NCBI RefSeq assembly: GCF_947503875.1
Contig: NZ_CANNFH010000002.1
Location: 124,001-188,000, forward strand
Origin: an uncultured Polaribacter sp.
GTDB lineage: Bacteria > Bacteroidota > Bacteroidia > Flavobacteriales > Flavobacteriaceae
DNA: 64,000 nucleotides
Direction: 5' to 3'
Shown: one piece after another, positions 38,979 to 46,936 of the stretch
How positions within the stretch are numbered: the first letter of the stretch is position 1
How the letters are laid out: every line of letters starts with the position of its first letter
Program-made: the position numbers and the translations under genes
The notes under the pieces: model-generated
Database searches by the model: none
What the model saw: only the letters and a program-made list of their open reading frames with translations
Told to the model about the DNA's origin: nothing

Positions 38979-40286
38979 ATGAGCACAAAAACAGCATACG
39001 TACCATTTAAAGTTAAAGATATTTCTTTGGCAGATTGGGGTAGAAAAGAAATAGAATTGGCAGAAGCAGAAATGCCAGGTTTAATGAGTTTAAGAGAAGA
39101 GTATGCAAATTCTCAGCCTTTAAAAGGAGCAAGAATTGCAGGTTGTTTGCACATGACAATTCAAACTGCAGTTTTAATTGAAACTTTACAAGCTTTAGGT
39201 GCAGAAGTTACGTGGAGCTCTTGTAATATTTTTTCTACACAAGACCAAGCTGCTGCTGCAATTGCTGCAACAGGTACACCCGTTTATGCTTGGAAAGGAA
39301 TGAGCGAAGAAGAATTTGATTGGTGTATAGAACAAACCTTGTTTTTTGGTGAAGACAAAAAGCCATTAAACATGATTTTAGATGATGGTGGAGATTTAAC
39401 CAACATGGTTTTAGATAGATATCCAGAATTGGCTTCAGGAATCAATGGTTTATCAGAAGAAACTACAACTGGTGTACATAGATTATACGAAAGAGTTAAA
39501 AACGGAACGTTGCCAATGCCAGCAATTAACATTAACGATTCTGTTACAAAATCTAAATTCGATAATAAATATGGTTGTAAAGAATCTGCAGTAGATGCAA
39601 TTCGTAGAGCAACAGATATTATGTTAGCAGGTAAAAGAGTAGTAGTTTGTGGTTATGGAGATGTTGGTAAAGGTACAGCTGCTTCTTTTAAAGGTGCAGG
39701 TTCTATTGTTACTGTTACAGAAATAGATCCAATTTGTGCGTTACAAGCTGCAATGGACGGTTTTGAAGTTAAGAAATTAGAAACTGTTGTTGCAAATGCA
39801 GATATTGTAATTACAACTACAGGTAACAAAGGTATTGTTAGAGGAGAACATTTTGAGGCAATGAAAGACAAGGTAATTGTTGCAAACATTGGTCATTTTG
39901 ATAATGAAATTGATGTACCTTACTTAAACAACAATAGCGAAAAAGTAGAAATTAAGCCACAAGTAGATAAATATAACATCAACGGAAAAGATATTATTTT
40001 ACTAGCAGAAGGGCGTTTGGTAAATTTAGGTTGTGCAACAGGACACCCAAGTTTTGTAATGTCTAACTCATTTACAAACCAAACTTTGGCACAAATAGAA
40101 CTTTGGAACAATGCAGATGCTTATAAAAACGAAGTGTATATGTTACCAAAACATTTAGACGAAAAAGTAGCAAAATTACATTTAGCTAAAATAGGCGTAG
40201 AGTTAACAGAATTAAGCCAAGACCAAGCAGATTATATTGGTGTAACACAAGAAGGCCCTTATAAGCCAGAGCATTACAGATATTAA
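38979..40286 (+). CDS. ahcY: Adenosylhomocysteinase
   Basis: A 435-residue SAH hydrolase that splits S-adenosylhomocysteine into adenosine and homocysteine and so relieves product inhibition of methyltransferases. The N-terminal substrate domain has [10 protein letters not shown] and [10 protein letters not shown]. The NAD-binding Rossmann domain has [11 protein letters not shown], a complete GxGxxG-type loop. The C-terminal end K-P-x-H-Y-R-Y is the conserved tetramer tail. Length is typical. It is a stand-alone gene with its own promoter and a downstream terminator. Confidence 0.97.
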   Translation: MSTKTAYVPFKVKDISLADWGRKEIELAEAEMPGLMSLREEYANSQPLKGARIAGCLHMTIQTAVLIETLQALGAEVTWSSCNIFSTQDQAAAAIAATGTPVYAWKGMSEEEFDWCIEQTLFFGEDKKPLNMILDDGGDLTNMVLDRYPELASGINGLSEETTTGVHRLYERVKNGTLPMPAININDSVTKSKFDNKYGCKESAVDAIRRATDIMLAGKRVVVCGYGDVGKGTAASFKGAGSIVTVTEIDPICALQAAMDGFEVKKLETVVANADIVITTTGNKGIVRGEHFEAMKDKVIVANIGHFDNEIDVPYLNNNSEKVEIKPQVDKYNINGKDIILLAEGRLVNLGCATGHPSFVMSNSFTNQTLAQIELWNNADAYKNEVYMLPKHLDEKVAKLHLAKIGVELTELSQDQADYIGVTQEGPYKPEHYRY

Positions 40287-40350
40287 AATTAGTTATTAGT
40301 TTTTGGTTGTTAGTTTTTAGTAAACCAACCTCAGCTAAAATAGTTTGTCA

Positions 40351-40368
40351 TTCCTGCGCAGGCAGGAA
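40351..40368. repeat. Palindromic repeat, copy B
   Basis: Arms TTCCTGC and GCAGGAA flank a 4-nt centre. The sequence closely matches the reverse complement at 37265-37282, so it is a dispersed repeat rather than chance. Confidence 0.7.
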
Positions 40369-40382
40369 TCTCATAAAATTTT

Positions 40383-40414
40383 AAAACCTTTCCATTAATT
40401 TGGGAAGGTTTTTT
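40383..40414 (+). terminator. Rho-independent terminator downstream of ahcY
   Basis: An 11-bp stem (40383-40393 with 40402-40412, one G-T pair) with an 8-nt loop and a T-run, about 100 bp after the ahcY stop. Confidence 0.8.
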
Positions 40415-40440
40415 CATTTAATATTGAGCTTGTCGAAATA

Positions 40441-40535
40441 TGGGCGTTTTAACGGGCTTTCGCTACTCGCTTTTTTGTTGAAAAAACAAAAAGAGCTCAA
40501 ACAGACCGCTCAATCCCTAACGCGAAAAAACTTTT
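40441..40535. repeat. Degenerate dispersed element (GGGCGTT...CTAACGCG type)
   Basis: A GC-richer island that starts GGGCGTTTTAACGGGC, contains an inverted TTTTTTGTT/AACAAAAA core, and ends CAATCCCTAACGCG. Its wording matches a palindromic intergenic element I recall from other flavobacterial genomes. It has no coding potential. Confidence 0.6.
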
Positions 40536-40663
40536 AGCATTTTTAAAAGTGCATTGTAACATCGAGTGAATTTGATTTTTTATCAAATTTGTATCGAGCT
40601 GTTTTTATTTAATTTCTTATTACTTCTTTTATATCTTTACAATTCTAAAAATAATAATACAAA

Positions 40664-41470
40664 TTGAAAAAAAGACAACTCCTTTCTATACTTGCCATTA
40701 TCATTTTAATAGCTGTTTATGGTTACGAGCATTTTTTAAATAACAAAGAAGAAAATAATGTTATAGAAAATGGCAAAACTCCAAAAGCCACCACAAATCA
40801 ATATTTTTTACCAACAAGCACAACCAATCAAGTAGTACATCATCAAAATTATTCACTTTCTTACAGTGAAAAGCATGAACAGGCAGAGTGGGTTGCTTAT
40901 GAATTAAAAGAAAATCATTTAAGCAGAACTAACCACAAAAGACCTTATTTTGAAATAGACAAAGCTGTAAAAACAAAAGCTGCACATTGGCGTAATTATA
41001 AAAAATCCGGTTATGATAGAGGACATCTGTGTCCTGCAGGCGATAGAAGATTTACAAAAGCAGCACATGATGAAACTTTTTTAACAAGTAATATAAGTCC
41101 ACAAAAACACAGTTTTAATGCAGGTATTTGGAATCGTTTAGAACAAAAAGTACGTTATTGGGCAAAGAAAAATAACGGAGTGTTTGTGGTTACAGGTGGT
41201 ATTTTAGAAAATAATTTAAAAACTATTGGTAGTGAGAATGTTGCTGTGCCAAATCAATTTTACAAAATAATTTTAGACAATACAAAAGGAAAAATAAAAG
41301 TATTGGCTTTTTTAATGCCACACAAAGAATCGAATTTGCCTTTGTATAAATTTGTAGTGCCTGTAGATAAAATAGAGGCATTAACAGGTATTGATTTCTT
41401 TGCAGAATTAGATGATAAAATCGAAAAGAAACTAGAAGCGTCTAATGCTTACAAAAACTGGAGTTTTTAA
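40664..41470 (+). CDS. DNA/RNA non-specific endonuclease (EndA/NUC1 type), membrane-anchored or exported
   Basis: A 268-residue nuclease of the beta-beta-alpha-metal family. An N-terminal hydrophobic helix (about 5-20) anchors or exports it. The catalytic motif is D118-R-G-H121 in YDRGHLCPAGDRR, with His121 the expected general base. A following SNISPQ...FN block supplies the metal-binding Asn. The start appears to be TTG at 40664-40666; no nearby in-frame ATG preserves the signal segment. It probably degrades extracellular nucleic acid for nutrients. It is bounded downstream by a strong bidirectional terminator. Confidence 0.9.
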   Translation: MKKRQLLSILAIIILIAVYGYEHFLNNKEENNVIENGKTPKATTNQYFLPTSTTNQVVHHQNYSLSYSEKHEQAEWVAYELKENHLSRTNHKRPYFEIDKAVKTKAAHWRNYKKSGYDRGHLCPAGDRRFTKAAHDETFLTSNISPQKHSFNAGIWNRLEQKVRYWAKKNNGVFVVTGGILENNLKTIGSENVAVPNQFYKIILDNTKGKIKVLAFLMPHKESNLPLYKFVVPVDKIEALTGIDFFAELDDKIEKKLEASNAYKNWSF

Positions 41471-41562
41471 TAGTATAGCAATTTTTATTTAAAAATTATA
41501 AATCATACACTAGCGTTATATTTTTTATTAGTTGAATGCTGCAAAGCATAATTATTTTCAAT

Positions 41563-41603
41563 AAAAAACTCCTATCATTTCTTGCAAATAATAGGAGTTT
41601 TTT
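41563..41603. terminator. Bidirectional rho-independent terminator
   Basis: A perfect 13-bp outer stem (41563-41575 with 41591-41603), then one mismatch and 4 more pairs around a 5-nt loop. It is flanked by A-run and T-run, so it can stop transcription from both the convergent nuclease and HMA-protein genes. Confidence 0.92.
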
Positions 41604-41625
41604 GCTTTTGAATTTAAAATGAATG

Positions 41626-42039
41626 CTAGTTCTTCACTTTCTTTACACCGCCTTCATGGTCTAAAACAATTTTTTCATCTCTGTATTTACAACAAGGATG
41701 CACAGATGCATAAGCCTCTTCTGCAGCAATAAGTTTTTTACCTTTTTCTAAAACAATGTCATGCCCAACTGCCATAATGTTTTTTTGAACGGTGCTAACA
41801 TCAGTTTTACGCTCGTCCATAATTAGGTTTAATTGATGACTTTTTACATCCCAAATGGCAAATTTTACACCTTTTGTTTTTAAAGCAGCTTTTTCTATTC
41901 GTGTTTTGCACATGCCACAAATACCATCAACTTCCATAGTTATTTTTGCATTTTTTTTCTTTTTTACAGTTTTTGCTTCTTGCGCTTGTACAGAAAAACC
42001 AATTAAGAATAAACTGAATACTACTATTATTTTTTTCAT
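41626..42039 (-). CDS. Exported heavy-metal-associated (HMA) domain protein
   Basis: A 137-residue protein with a Sec signal peptide (to about residue 19, VQAQ), a Lys-rich linker, and an HMA fold. The fold holds the metal-binding CxxC in GICGMCKTRIE (about residues 40-50). A further Cys pair occurs in HPCCKYRDEK near the C-terminus. It would carry a soft metal such as Cu(I) in the periplasm. It lies downstream of a TonB-dependent receptor and near an HYC_CC_PP protein, a set that suggests copper handling; the metal is inference. Confidence 0.85.
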   Translation of the reverse strand: MKKIIVVFSLFLIGFSVQAQEAKTVKKKKNAKITMEVDGICGMCKTRIEKAALKTKGVKFAIWDVKSHQLNLIMDERKTDVSTVQKNIMAVGHDIVLEKGKKLIAAEEAYASVHPCCKYRDEKIVLDHEGGVKKVKN

Positions 42040-42066
42040 TTTTATTGTTTTTTAAGATTGCTGTTA

Positions 42067-42117
42067 GTTCTTGTGTCACGCTTTTTGGCGTGATTTATCA
42101 AGAACATTTTTTGTTAA
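42067..42117. repeat. Compound hairpin repeat, copy B
   Basis: Nested inverted repeats: outer 7-bp arms (42067-42073 and 42099-42105) and inner 6-bp arms (42076-42081 and 42088-42093), followed by a T-run. It aligns with 37309-37356. No plus-strand gene precedes it, so it is unlikely to be a simple terminator. Confidence 0.6.
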
Positions 42118-42157
42118 TTATTTTTTTTACACTTATTATTTAATCCCAATCTGTGGG

Positions 42158-44422
42158 CTACTTTATTTTAAATCGTAAACCTGCATAAATAGAGCGTCCA
42201 AATATTGGCTGAAACACAATTGTAGTATCAAAATTTGCGCCAAAAGGATTATCACTAGCTAAAACAGGATTATTTTGTTGTACGTTGGTTAAATTTTCTC
42301 CTCCTAAATATACTTCAAATTTGTTAGAAAATACTTTGGTTATTTGTGCGTGTAATAAACTAAATCTTTCCGTAGTTTCTGGCAATTGATATTGAGTAGG
42401 ATTACTACTTGTGTTTGGTAAACGTTGTCTGCCAATATTATTAAAAGTAGCGTCAAATTTCCATTGTTTTGCATTTTCCTCAGCAACTGTTTCATAAGAA
42501 AGATTTGCAAAAAACCGATTATTTGGCTGAATTGGTTTTTGTAAGTTTCCACTTTTATAATCTGTAGTAATATCAAAGTATTTAAAAGCGGTTCTTAAAT
42601 TAAAACCTTTTGCAATGTTATAATTTATTTCTACCTGAAAACTATCTGCAATACTTTTTCCATTTAAATTGTAAAAAGAAATTTCTTGCGGATTTTCCCA
42701 ATCTACCACTACTTGGTTTGTAAAATCTGTTCTGTAAAAATCGAAAGTAATGTCTGCTTTTCTATGAAATAAATTAAATTTCTGCAAATAAGAAACTCCA
42801 TAATTCCATGCAATTTCTGGGTTTAATCCATAGATGTTTCCACCAACATCATCAATATTTATTTGTCTAGTACTTGCAAATAATTGTTGGTTTTCTGCAA
42901 AAATATTTGCGCTTCTTTTTCCTCTTCCTGCAGAAGCTCTAAAAATACCTTTTTCCCAAGGCACATATCTTAAATGAATTCTTGGTGTTAAAAAAGTACC
43001 TAGCAAGTTATGCGTATCTATTCTTAAACCTGCAGTTAGGCTAAAATCATTTAAATTATCAAAAGCATACTCAAAAAAACCACCGAATGAATTTTCTGTT
43101 CTGTTAAAGTTTGTGGTGTTTGCCAATTCATCATAATTGTCATGTGTAAAACTTAAACCCGTTTTAAATGTATTTCTAGTATCTCCAATAATCGATTTAA
43201 AAATAAAATTAGAATATACACTTTCATGTTTAATATCGTAAATATTGCGCCCAAAATAAGAATCTTGTTGGTGGTTGCTATAGGCAACCTGCAAACTAAA
43301 ACTTTGAAAAGGAAGTTCCGGAAAAACATAACCAATTTTAGTAGAGGTTTCAAAACGTTTGGTGTCTATTTCGCTCCCCCAAACTTCGTTTCCAGTTAAG
43401 GTGGTGTTTGGGAAAACCCTGTTTGTTTCTGGATTAAAATTTAGTTCTCCCGTTTGTTTTTCATCATTTAAAAAACGTACGTTTAAAAATCCAATCCAAC
43501 CATTTTGGGCATCTGTATATTGCCAACGATTCATTACATTAATTTGATTTGCTAAAGGCATATCTAAAAAATTATCGTTGTTATTATCAAATTTCTGTCC
43601 TCTGTAATTGCCATGAATGTATAAACCTGTTTGCCATTTATCTGAGATTTTTTCGTTAAAATGCGTGTTTAATTCCAAACGTCCCATTTGCGAACCATAA
43701 ACGTTTATAAAGAATTTATTATCAGAAAATGGTTTTACCAATTCTGCATTTATTTGTCCAGAAATACTCTCAAAGCCATTTACAACAGAACCTGCGCCTT
43801 TTGTAATTTGTATACTTTCTACCCAAGTTCCTGGAGTAAACGTTAAACCAAAAGTTTGTGCAGCACCTCTAATAGAAGGTACATTTTCTTGTGTAATTAA
43901 TAAATACGGACTTTTTAAACCTAACATTTGTATTTGGCGTGTTCCTGTTAAAGCATCAGAAAAACTAATATCTATAGATGGGTTTGTTTCAAAACTTTCT
44001 GCCAAATTACAACAAGCTGCTTTTAAAAGTTCATCATTATTTACGGTAAAAGTGTTGGCAGTTGCAAATAAAGATCTCTGTACAGCATCTCTTTTGATTT
44101 CAATAGTAATTTCGTCTAAAGAACCTTCTGGAGTTATAAAATGATGAATTGTTTCTAAACTAGTAATTGTTAAAGTGTCTGTTTTGTAGCCAATGTAACT
44201 AACTACTAATTTTTTATATTCTTTTTTATAAGGAATTGTAAACCAGCCTTTGTTGTTTGTAATTGCACCAACATTTGTGTTTAGCCAATTTACAGTTGCA
44301 CCTGGTACACCTAAATTGTTTTTAGGATTTTCTTTGTCCATAATCATTCCTTTTAACTCAGTTTGAGCATAAAAAAATGTGGAAAAAAGTAGCAGGAAAC
44401 TACTTAATATAAATGTTTTCAT
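42158..44422 (-). CDS. TonB-dependent outer-membrane receptor with carboxypeptidase-regulatory-like N-terminus
   Basis: A 754-residue outer-membrane transporter. It has a signal peptide (to about 19), a CarboxypepD_reg-like beta domain (TELKGMIMDKENPKNNLGVPGATVNW...), a plug domain (about 120-230, with 'TRQIQMLGLKSPYLLI' and 'ESISGQINAELVKP'), and a C-terminal beta-barrel ending in Phe-Lys-Ile-Lys. It is too short for a SusC-type protein and has no SusD neighbour. Genes around it for an HMA protein and an HYC_CC_PP protein suggest metal (copper) uptake, though the substrate is not proven. Confidence 0.92.
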   Translation of the reverse strand: MKTFILSSFLLLFSTFFYAQTELKGMIMDKENPKNNLGVPGATVNWLNTNVGAITNNKGWFTIPYKKEYKKLVVSYIGYKTDTLTITSLETIHHFITPEGSLDEITIEIKRDAVQRSLFATANTFTVNNDELLKAACCNLAESFETNPSIDISFSDALTGTRQIQMLGLKSPYLLITQENVPSIRGAAQTFGLTFTPGTWVESIQITKGAGSVVNGFESISGQINAELVKPFSDNKFFINVYGSQMGRLELNTHFNEKISDKWQTGLYIHGNYRGQKFDNNNDNFLDMPLANQINVMNRWQYTDAQNGWIGFLNVRFLNDEKQTGELNFNPETNRVFPNTTLTGNEVWGSEIDTKRFETSTKIGYVFPELPFQSFSLQVAYSNHQQDSYFGRNIYDIKHESVYSNFIFKSIIGDTRNTFKTGLSFTHDNYDELANTTNFNRTENSFGGFFEYAFDNLNDFSLTAGLRIDTHNLLGTFLTPRIHLRYVPWEKGIFRASAGRGKRSANIFAENQQLFASTRQINIDDVGGNIYGLNPEIAWNYGVSYLQKFNLFHRKADITFDFYRTDFTNQVVVDWENPQEISFYNLNGKSIADSFQVEINYNIAKGFNLRTAFKYFDITTDYKSGNLQKPIQPNNRFFANLSYETVAEENAKQWKFDATFNNIGRQRLPNTSSNPTQYQLPETTERFSLLHAQITKVFSNKFEVYLGGENLTNVQQNNPVLASDNPFGANFDTTIVFQPIFGRSIYAGLRFKIK

Positions 44423-44545
44423 TATGTTTTAATTTTTATTGAAATTTTGAATATTGTGGTGTAGAATTTCCATTAAAATGGAAATAACAATTTCAAAAGA
44501 GGTTATAATGATAAAAAACCATCATAATTTCTTTTCAATAAAAAA

Positions 44546-44950
44546 TCAAATTAAAAAAGATTGGAATAAAACCTGATAATCTCTAGGAATATCTGGTGGA
44601 GAAAAATCTTTATAGTATTTGTTTTCTGAAGATTTATCGGAAAATAATTGCTGATAGGATATTAAAAAGGAAGTAAAAAATTGTTGTTTCTTAAGATCGA
44701 ATTTTAGCTCTGTATTAGGTTGTAGTTCGTCTTGACCTTCAAAAGTGTGCGTTTCGTCTGTACAGCAGTTCTTCTTTTTAGTTATGGCTTGTTGTTCCAT
44801 TTCCATTCCGCAATCTTTAGCATTGCCAGTAAAAGAAACGTCCATTAAGAATTCTCCACAATAATGGCTTTCTACCGTAAAAGAAAAGGTAGAAAATAGC
44901 ACTAAAATGGCTAAAAGTGTACTTGTTATTTTGGTTATTCTACTTTGCAT
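44546..44950 (-). CDS. HYC_CC_PP family small exported protein
   Basis: A 134-residue protein with an N-terminal hydrophobic signal/anchor (about 8-25). It carries the defining motifs His29-Tyr30-Cys31, Cys62-Cys63 and Pro118-Pro119, plus another Cys at 47. This small Bacteroidetes family often sits beside TonB receptors and metal-binding proteins, as here. The Cys and His residues suggest metal or redox binding. No enzymatic role is known to me. Confidence 0.85.
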   Translation of the reverse strand: MQSRITKITSTLLAILVLFSTFSFTVESHYCGEFLMDVSFTGNAKDCGMEMEQQAITKKKNCCTDETHTFEGQDELQPNTELKFDLKKQQFFTSFLISYQQLFSDKSSENKYYKDFSPPDIPRDYQVLFQSFLI

Positions 44951-44998
44951 AAATACTTTACAAATTTACAAAAAGTAAAATAGAAGTATTTGTTAAAA

Positions 44999-45430
44999 TT
45001 ATTTTTTATTTATTTTCTGAAAATAAAATGCAGGTAATAATATAAGCAGAAATAAAGGATGAATTAAGAATCTGCGTATGTAAAATGGGAGTAAATATCC
45101 ATTTTTAAATTGGTTATTAAGCAAAAATGTAAATGCTACAGATAAAATTACAAAAGCTATAATTAAGAAGATACTTGTAAATTTTATATGATCTTTTTTT
45201 TCAAAAACTGTATAAATAATTGCAAGAGTTATTATTGCGTTTAGGCTATACCTAAGTGTATAACTTAGCATTAATGCGTAGGTATCTAAAGTTGGTATTT
45301 TGGTGTAGAGGTAATCGTTTTTAAAATATATAATTAAAGGATCATAAAACACTTCTGCAGCAAAAGATCTTACTATAAATAAGGCAGCAATAGATATGAA
45401 TAATAAAAAAGCTTTTAAAAATTTATTCAT
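44999..45430 (-). CDS. Exosortase F system-associated membrane protein
   Basis: A 143-residue protein with about four hydrophobic segments. It has the typical features of the XrtF partner: a short N-terminal helix, the AEVFYDPLIIYFKNDY block in the first loop, and a C-terminal FLIHPLFLLILLPAFYFQ segment. Its start overlaps the end of the XrtF gene by 4 bp. Its function is unknown; the pairing with XrtF is what identifies it. Confidence 0.82.
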   Translation of the reverse strand: MNKFLKAFLLFISIAALFIVRSFAAEVFYDPLIIYFKNDYLYTKIPTLDTYALMLSYTLRYSLNAIITLAIIYTVFEKKDHIKFTSIFLIIAFVILSVAFTFLLNNQFKNGYLLPFYIRRFLIHPLFLLILLPAFYFQKINKK

Positions 45431-45963
45431 TCTTTGTATTTCGAAAATTTATTAACCCATATTACCCAAAGTAAAAATACAGCGCCATATATTATGGCAG
45501 GAAAAACTAAATTATGCAGCAGATCTTGTTGGTTAGGGTATTTATAAATCATAAAAGATAAAAATGCTATTCTAGCTACATTTATGCCATATATAAATGC
45601 ACTTCCTAAAAGTGTATAAATAATTGTGGCTTTAACACTGCCAGCAAAAGCAATAATAAAAGCAATAAATAAAATTATAATACTAATAGAGTTGCAGCCT
45701 TCTATAACTCTGGCAGTATATTTGTTATTAATTAATAACTTTACAGAGAGTTCTTTTTCATGCTGAATAGCATTAGCATTAAGTTTGAAAATATCTAGTA
45801 AAAATACGGTTTGATTTGCAACAAGTGTAGTTACAGATGCGGTTTTAAAAACAGGTTTTTTTTGTTGAGAATTTTTTAAATAGGTAGCATAAATTACAAA
45901 TAGTAGCGCATAAGTAACAAAAAATCGTATTAGAAAAATGACTACCTTTTTATGTTTATTCAC
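45427..45963 (-). CDS. xrtF: Exosortase family protein XrtF
   Basis: A 178-residue polytopic inner-membrane cysteine protease/transpeptidase-like protein. The exosortase triad is intact: Cys90 in IEGCNSIS, Arg131 in INVARIAF and His150 in DLLHNLVFP. Length fits the compact XrtF group. It forms a 4-bp-overlapping pair with its associated protein. No PEP-CTERM-like substrate gene is visible in the window. The target of sorting is unknown. Confidence 0.9.
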   Translation of the reverse strand: MNKHKKVVIFLIRFFVTYALLFVIYATYLKNSQQKKPVFKTASVTTLVANQTVFLLDIFKLNANAIQHEKELSVKLLINNKYTARVIEGCNSISIIILFIAFIIAFAGSVKATIIYTLLGSAFIYGINVARIAFLSFMIYKYPNQQDLLHNLVFPAIIYGAVFLLWVIWVNKFSKYKE

Positions 45964-45977
45964 AATAGAATTTCATT

Positions 45978-45985
45978 TAAATTTG
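45978..45985 (+). promoter_or_regulatory. Candidate -7 box for the GAF-domain gene
   Basis: TAAATTTG, about 30 bp before the chosen ATG at 46015. It lies within 25 bp of an opposing box for xrtF. Confidence 0.5.
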
Positions 45986-46001
45986 CAATATTAAACAGTA
46001 A

Positions 46002-46009
46002 CAAATATA
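46002..46009 (-). promoter_or_regulatory. Candidate -7 box for xrtF
   Basis: The minus strand reads TATATTTG, about 39 bp upstream of the xrtF start. Together with the box at 45978-45985 it forms overlapping divergent promoters. Confidence 0.45.
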
Positions 46010-46014
46010 TAAAA

Positions 46015-46467
46015 ATGGAGCTTGATATAGTAAAAAACGAAATTGATGTAATTTTTAACAAAGAAAATAGTACAGCAAACAAATTACAAGCAGTTTGCGA
46101 TTATTTAGAAACTACAATCTCTTATTACGATTGGGTTGGTTTTTATTTTAAGAATGCAGATAAAAATGAGTTGAAACTAGCGCAATACACAGGAGAGGAA
46201 ACAGAACACACCATTATACCTTTTGGAAAAGGAATTTGTGGGCAAGTAGCGGTATCTAATAAGAATTTTGTTGTGCAAGATGTTTCTGAGCAAGATAATT
46301 ATATTTCTTGTGGCTGGAAGGTAAAGTCTGAAATTGTGATTCCTATTTTTGTAAATAATGAAAATATAGGGCAAATAGATATAGATTCGCATACTGCAAA
46401 TATTTTTACAAAAAACGACGAAAAGCTGTTGGAGTATGTGTGTGAAAAAGTAGCCAAAATTCTTTAA
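46015..46467 (+). CDS. GAF-domain protein, possible free methionine-(R)-sulfoxide reductase (fRMsr)
   Basis: A protein of 150 residues starting at MELDIV. The longer frame would overlap the divergent xrtF start, and a promoter-like box lies between. It is a single GAF domain. Cys75 (GKGICG) and Cys99 (YISCGW) are 24 residues apart, as are Cys94 and Cys118 of E. coli fRMsr as I recall. The position of its third Cys (84) is His here. SEIVIPIF follows, as in that family. It may reduce free methionine sulfoxide, or may be a GAF sensor. Confidence 0.72.
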   Translation: MELDIVKNEIDVIFNKENSTANKLQAVCDYLETTISYYDWVGFYFKNADKNELKLAQYTGEETEHTIIPFGKGICGQVAVSNKNFVVQDVSEQDNYISCGWKVKSEIVIPIFVNNENIGQIDIDSHTANIFTKNDEKLLEYVCEKVAKIL

Positions 46468-46493
46468 TTACTTATTACTTCTATTTTTTTTTG

Positions 46494-46501
46494 TACTTTT
46501 G
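46494..46501 (+). promoter_or_regulatory. Candidate -7 box upstream of small ORF 1
   Basis: TACTTTTG, about 50 bp before the first small ORF. No matching upstream TTG at the expected spacing. Confidence 0.45.
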
Positions 46502-46551
46502 AGTGAAATAATTAAACTTTTACATAGTTTCTAATCATTTATCCCTAAATA

Positions 46552-46683
46552 ATGAGAGAAAAACAACACCTTACTCCAGTTGCTTATAAAGCAGTTAATT
46601 ACGATAGTATTTCTAAAGAAAAAAAATCATGGACGCACGCCATAGTAGCATGGTTTCATAATTTCTTAGAATCTGCAGAATAG
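46552..46683 (+). CDS. Small ORF 1 (43 aa), unknown
   Basis: A 43-residue frame beginning MREKQHLTP and ending NFLESAE. It has an aromatic-rich centre (WTHAIVAWFHNFL) that could form a short amphipathic helix, and charged ends. A TAnnTTTG-type box lies upstream. Its reading frame is clean and the codon use looks like that of neighbouring genes, but I do not recognise the family. It lies between the GAF gene and purH. Confidence 0.5.
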   Translation: MREKQHLTPVAYKAVNYDSISKEKKSWTHAIVAWFHNFLESAE

Positions 46684-46717
46684 TTTTTTATCCCCTAACA
46701 TTTAAGAACCCTTAGAA

Positions 46718-46846
46718 ATGAAGAAAACAAAATCAAGTTTTTTAGCAAAAATAATTAGTTTGCCTAAAAAGAGTCAGCAAAAAAAAGAACCCCGTAATTA
46801 CAGTGCTTTAGTAGAAAGTTTTAAAACTAAGGTTTTGATTAAGTAG
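46718..46846 (+). CDS. Small ORF 2 (42 aa), basic, unknown
   Basis: A 42-residue Lys-rich frame (MKKTKSSFLAKIISLPKKSQQKK ... KVLIK) starting 34 bp after small ORF 1. With at least twelve Lys or Arg residues and no acidic cluster it could bind nucleic acid or membrane, but no family is recognised. A purH promoter box follows its stop. Confidence 0.45.
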   Translation: MKKTKSSFLAKIISLPKKSQQKKEPRNYSALVESFKTKVLIK

Positions 46847-46885
46847 TTGTTAATTACTTCTGTTTTTTGTTACTATCTTTTATTG

Positions 46886-46913
46886 TTGCAATACGTTGCT
46901 TTTACTACTTTTG
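46886..46913 (+). promoter_or_regulatory. Promoter of purH (-33 TTG, -7 TACTTTTG)
   Basis: TTG at 46886-46888, a 17-bp spacer and TACTTTTG at 46906-46913, 23 bp before the purH ATG. Confidence 0.7.
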
Positions 46914-46936
46914 TGTGTTTAATAACACAACTATAA

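Larger units (their letters stand above)
40287..40663. other. Repeat-rich intergenic region, no gene seen
   Basis: This 377-bp gap holds a terminator for ahcY and at least four pieces of repeat-like sequence: a CCTGCGCAGG palindrome, a TTGAGCTTGTCGAAAT fragment, an element running from GGGCGTT to CTAACGCG, and an AATTTGAT inverted repeat. I find no convincing ORF. Confidence 0.7.
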
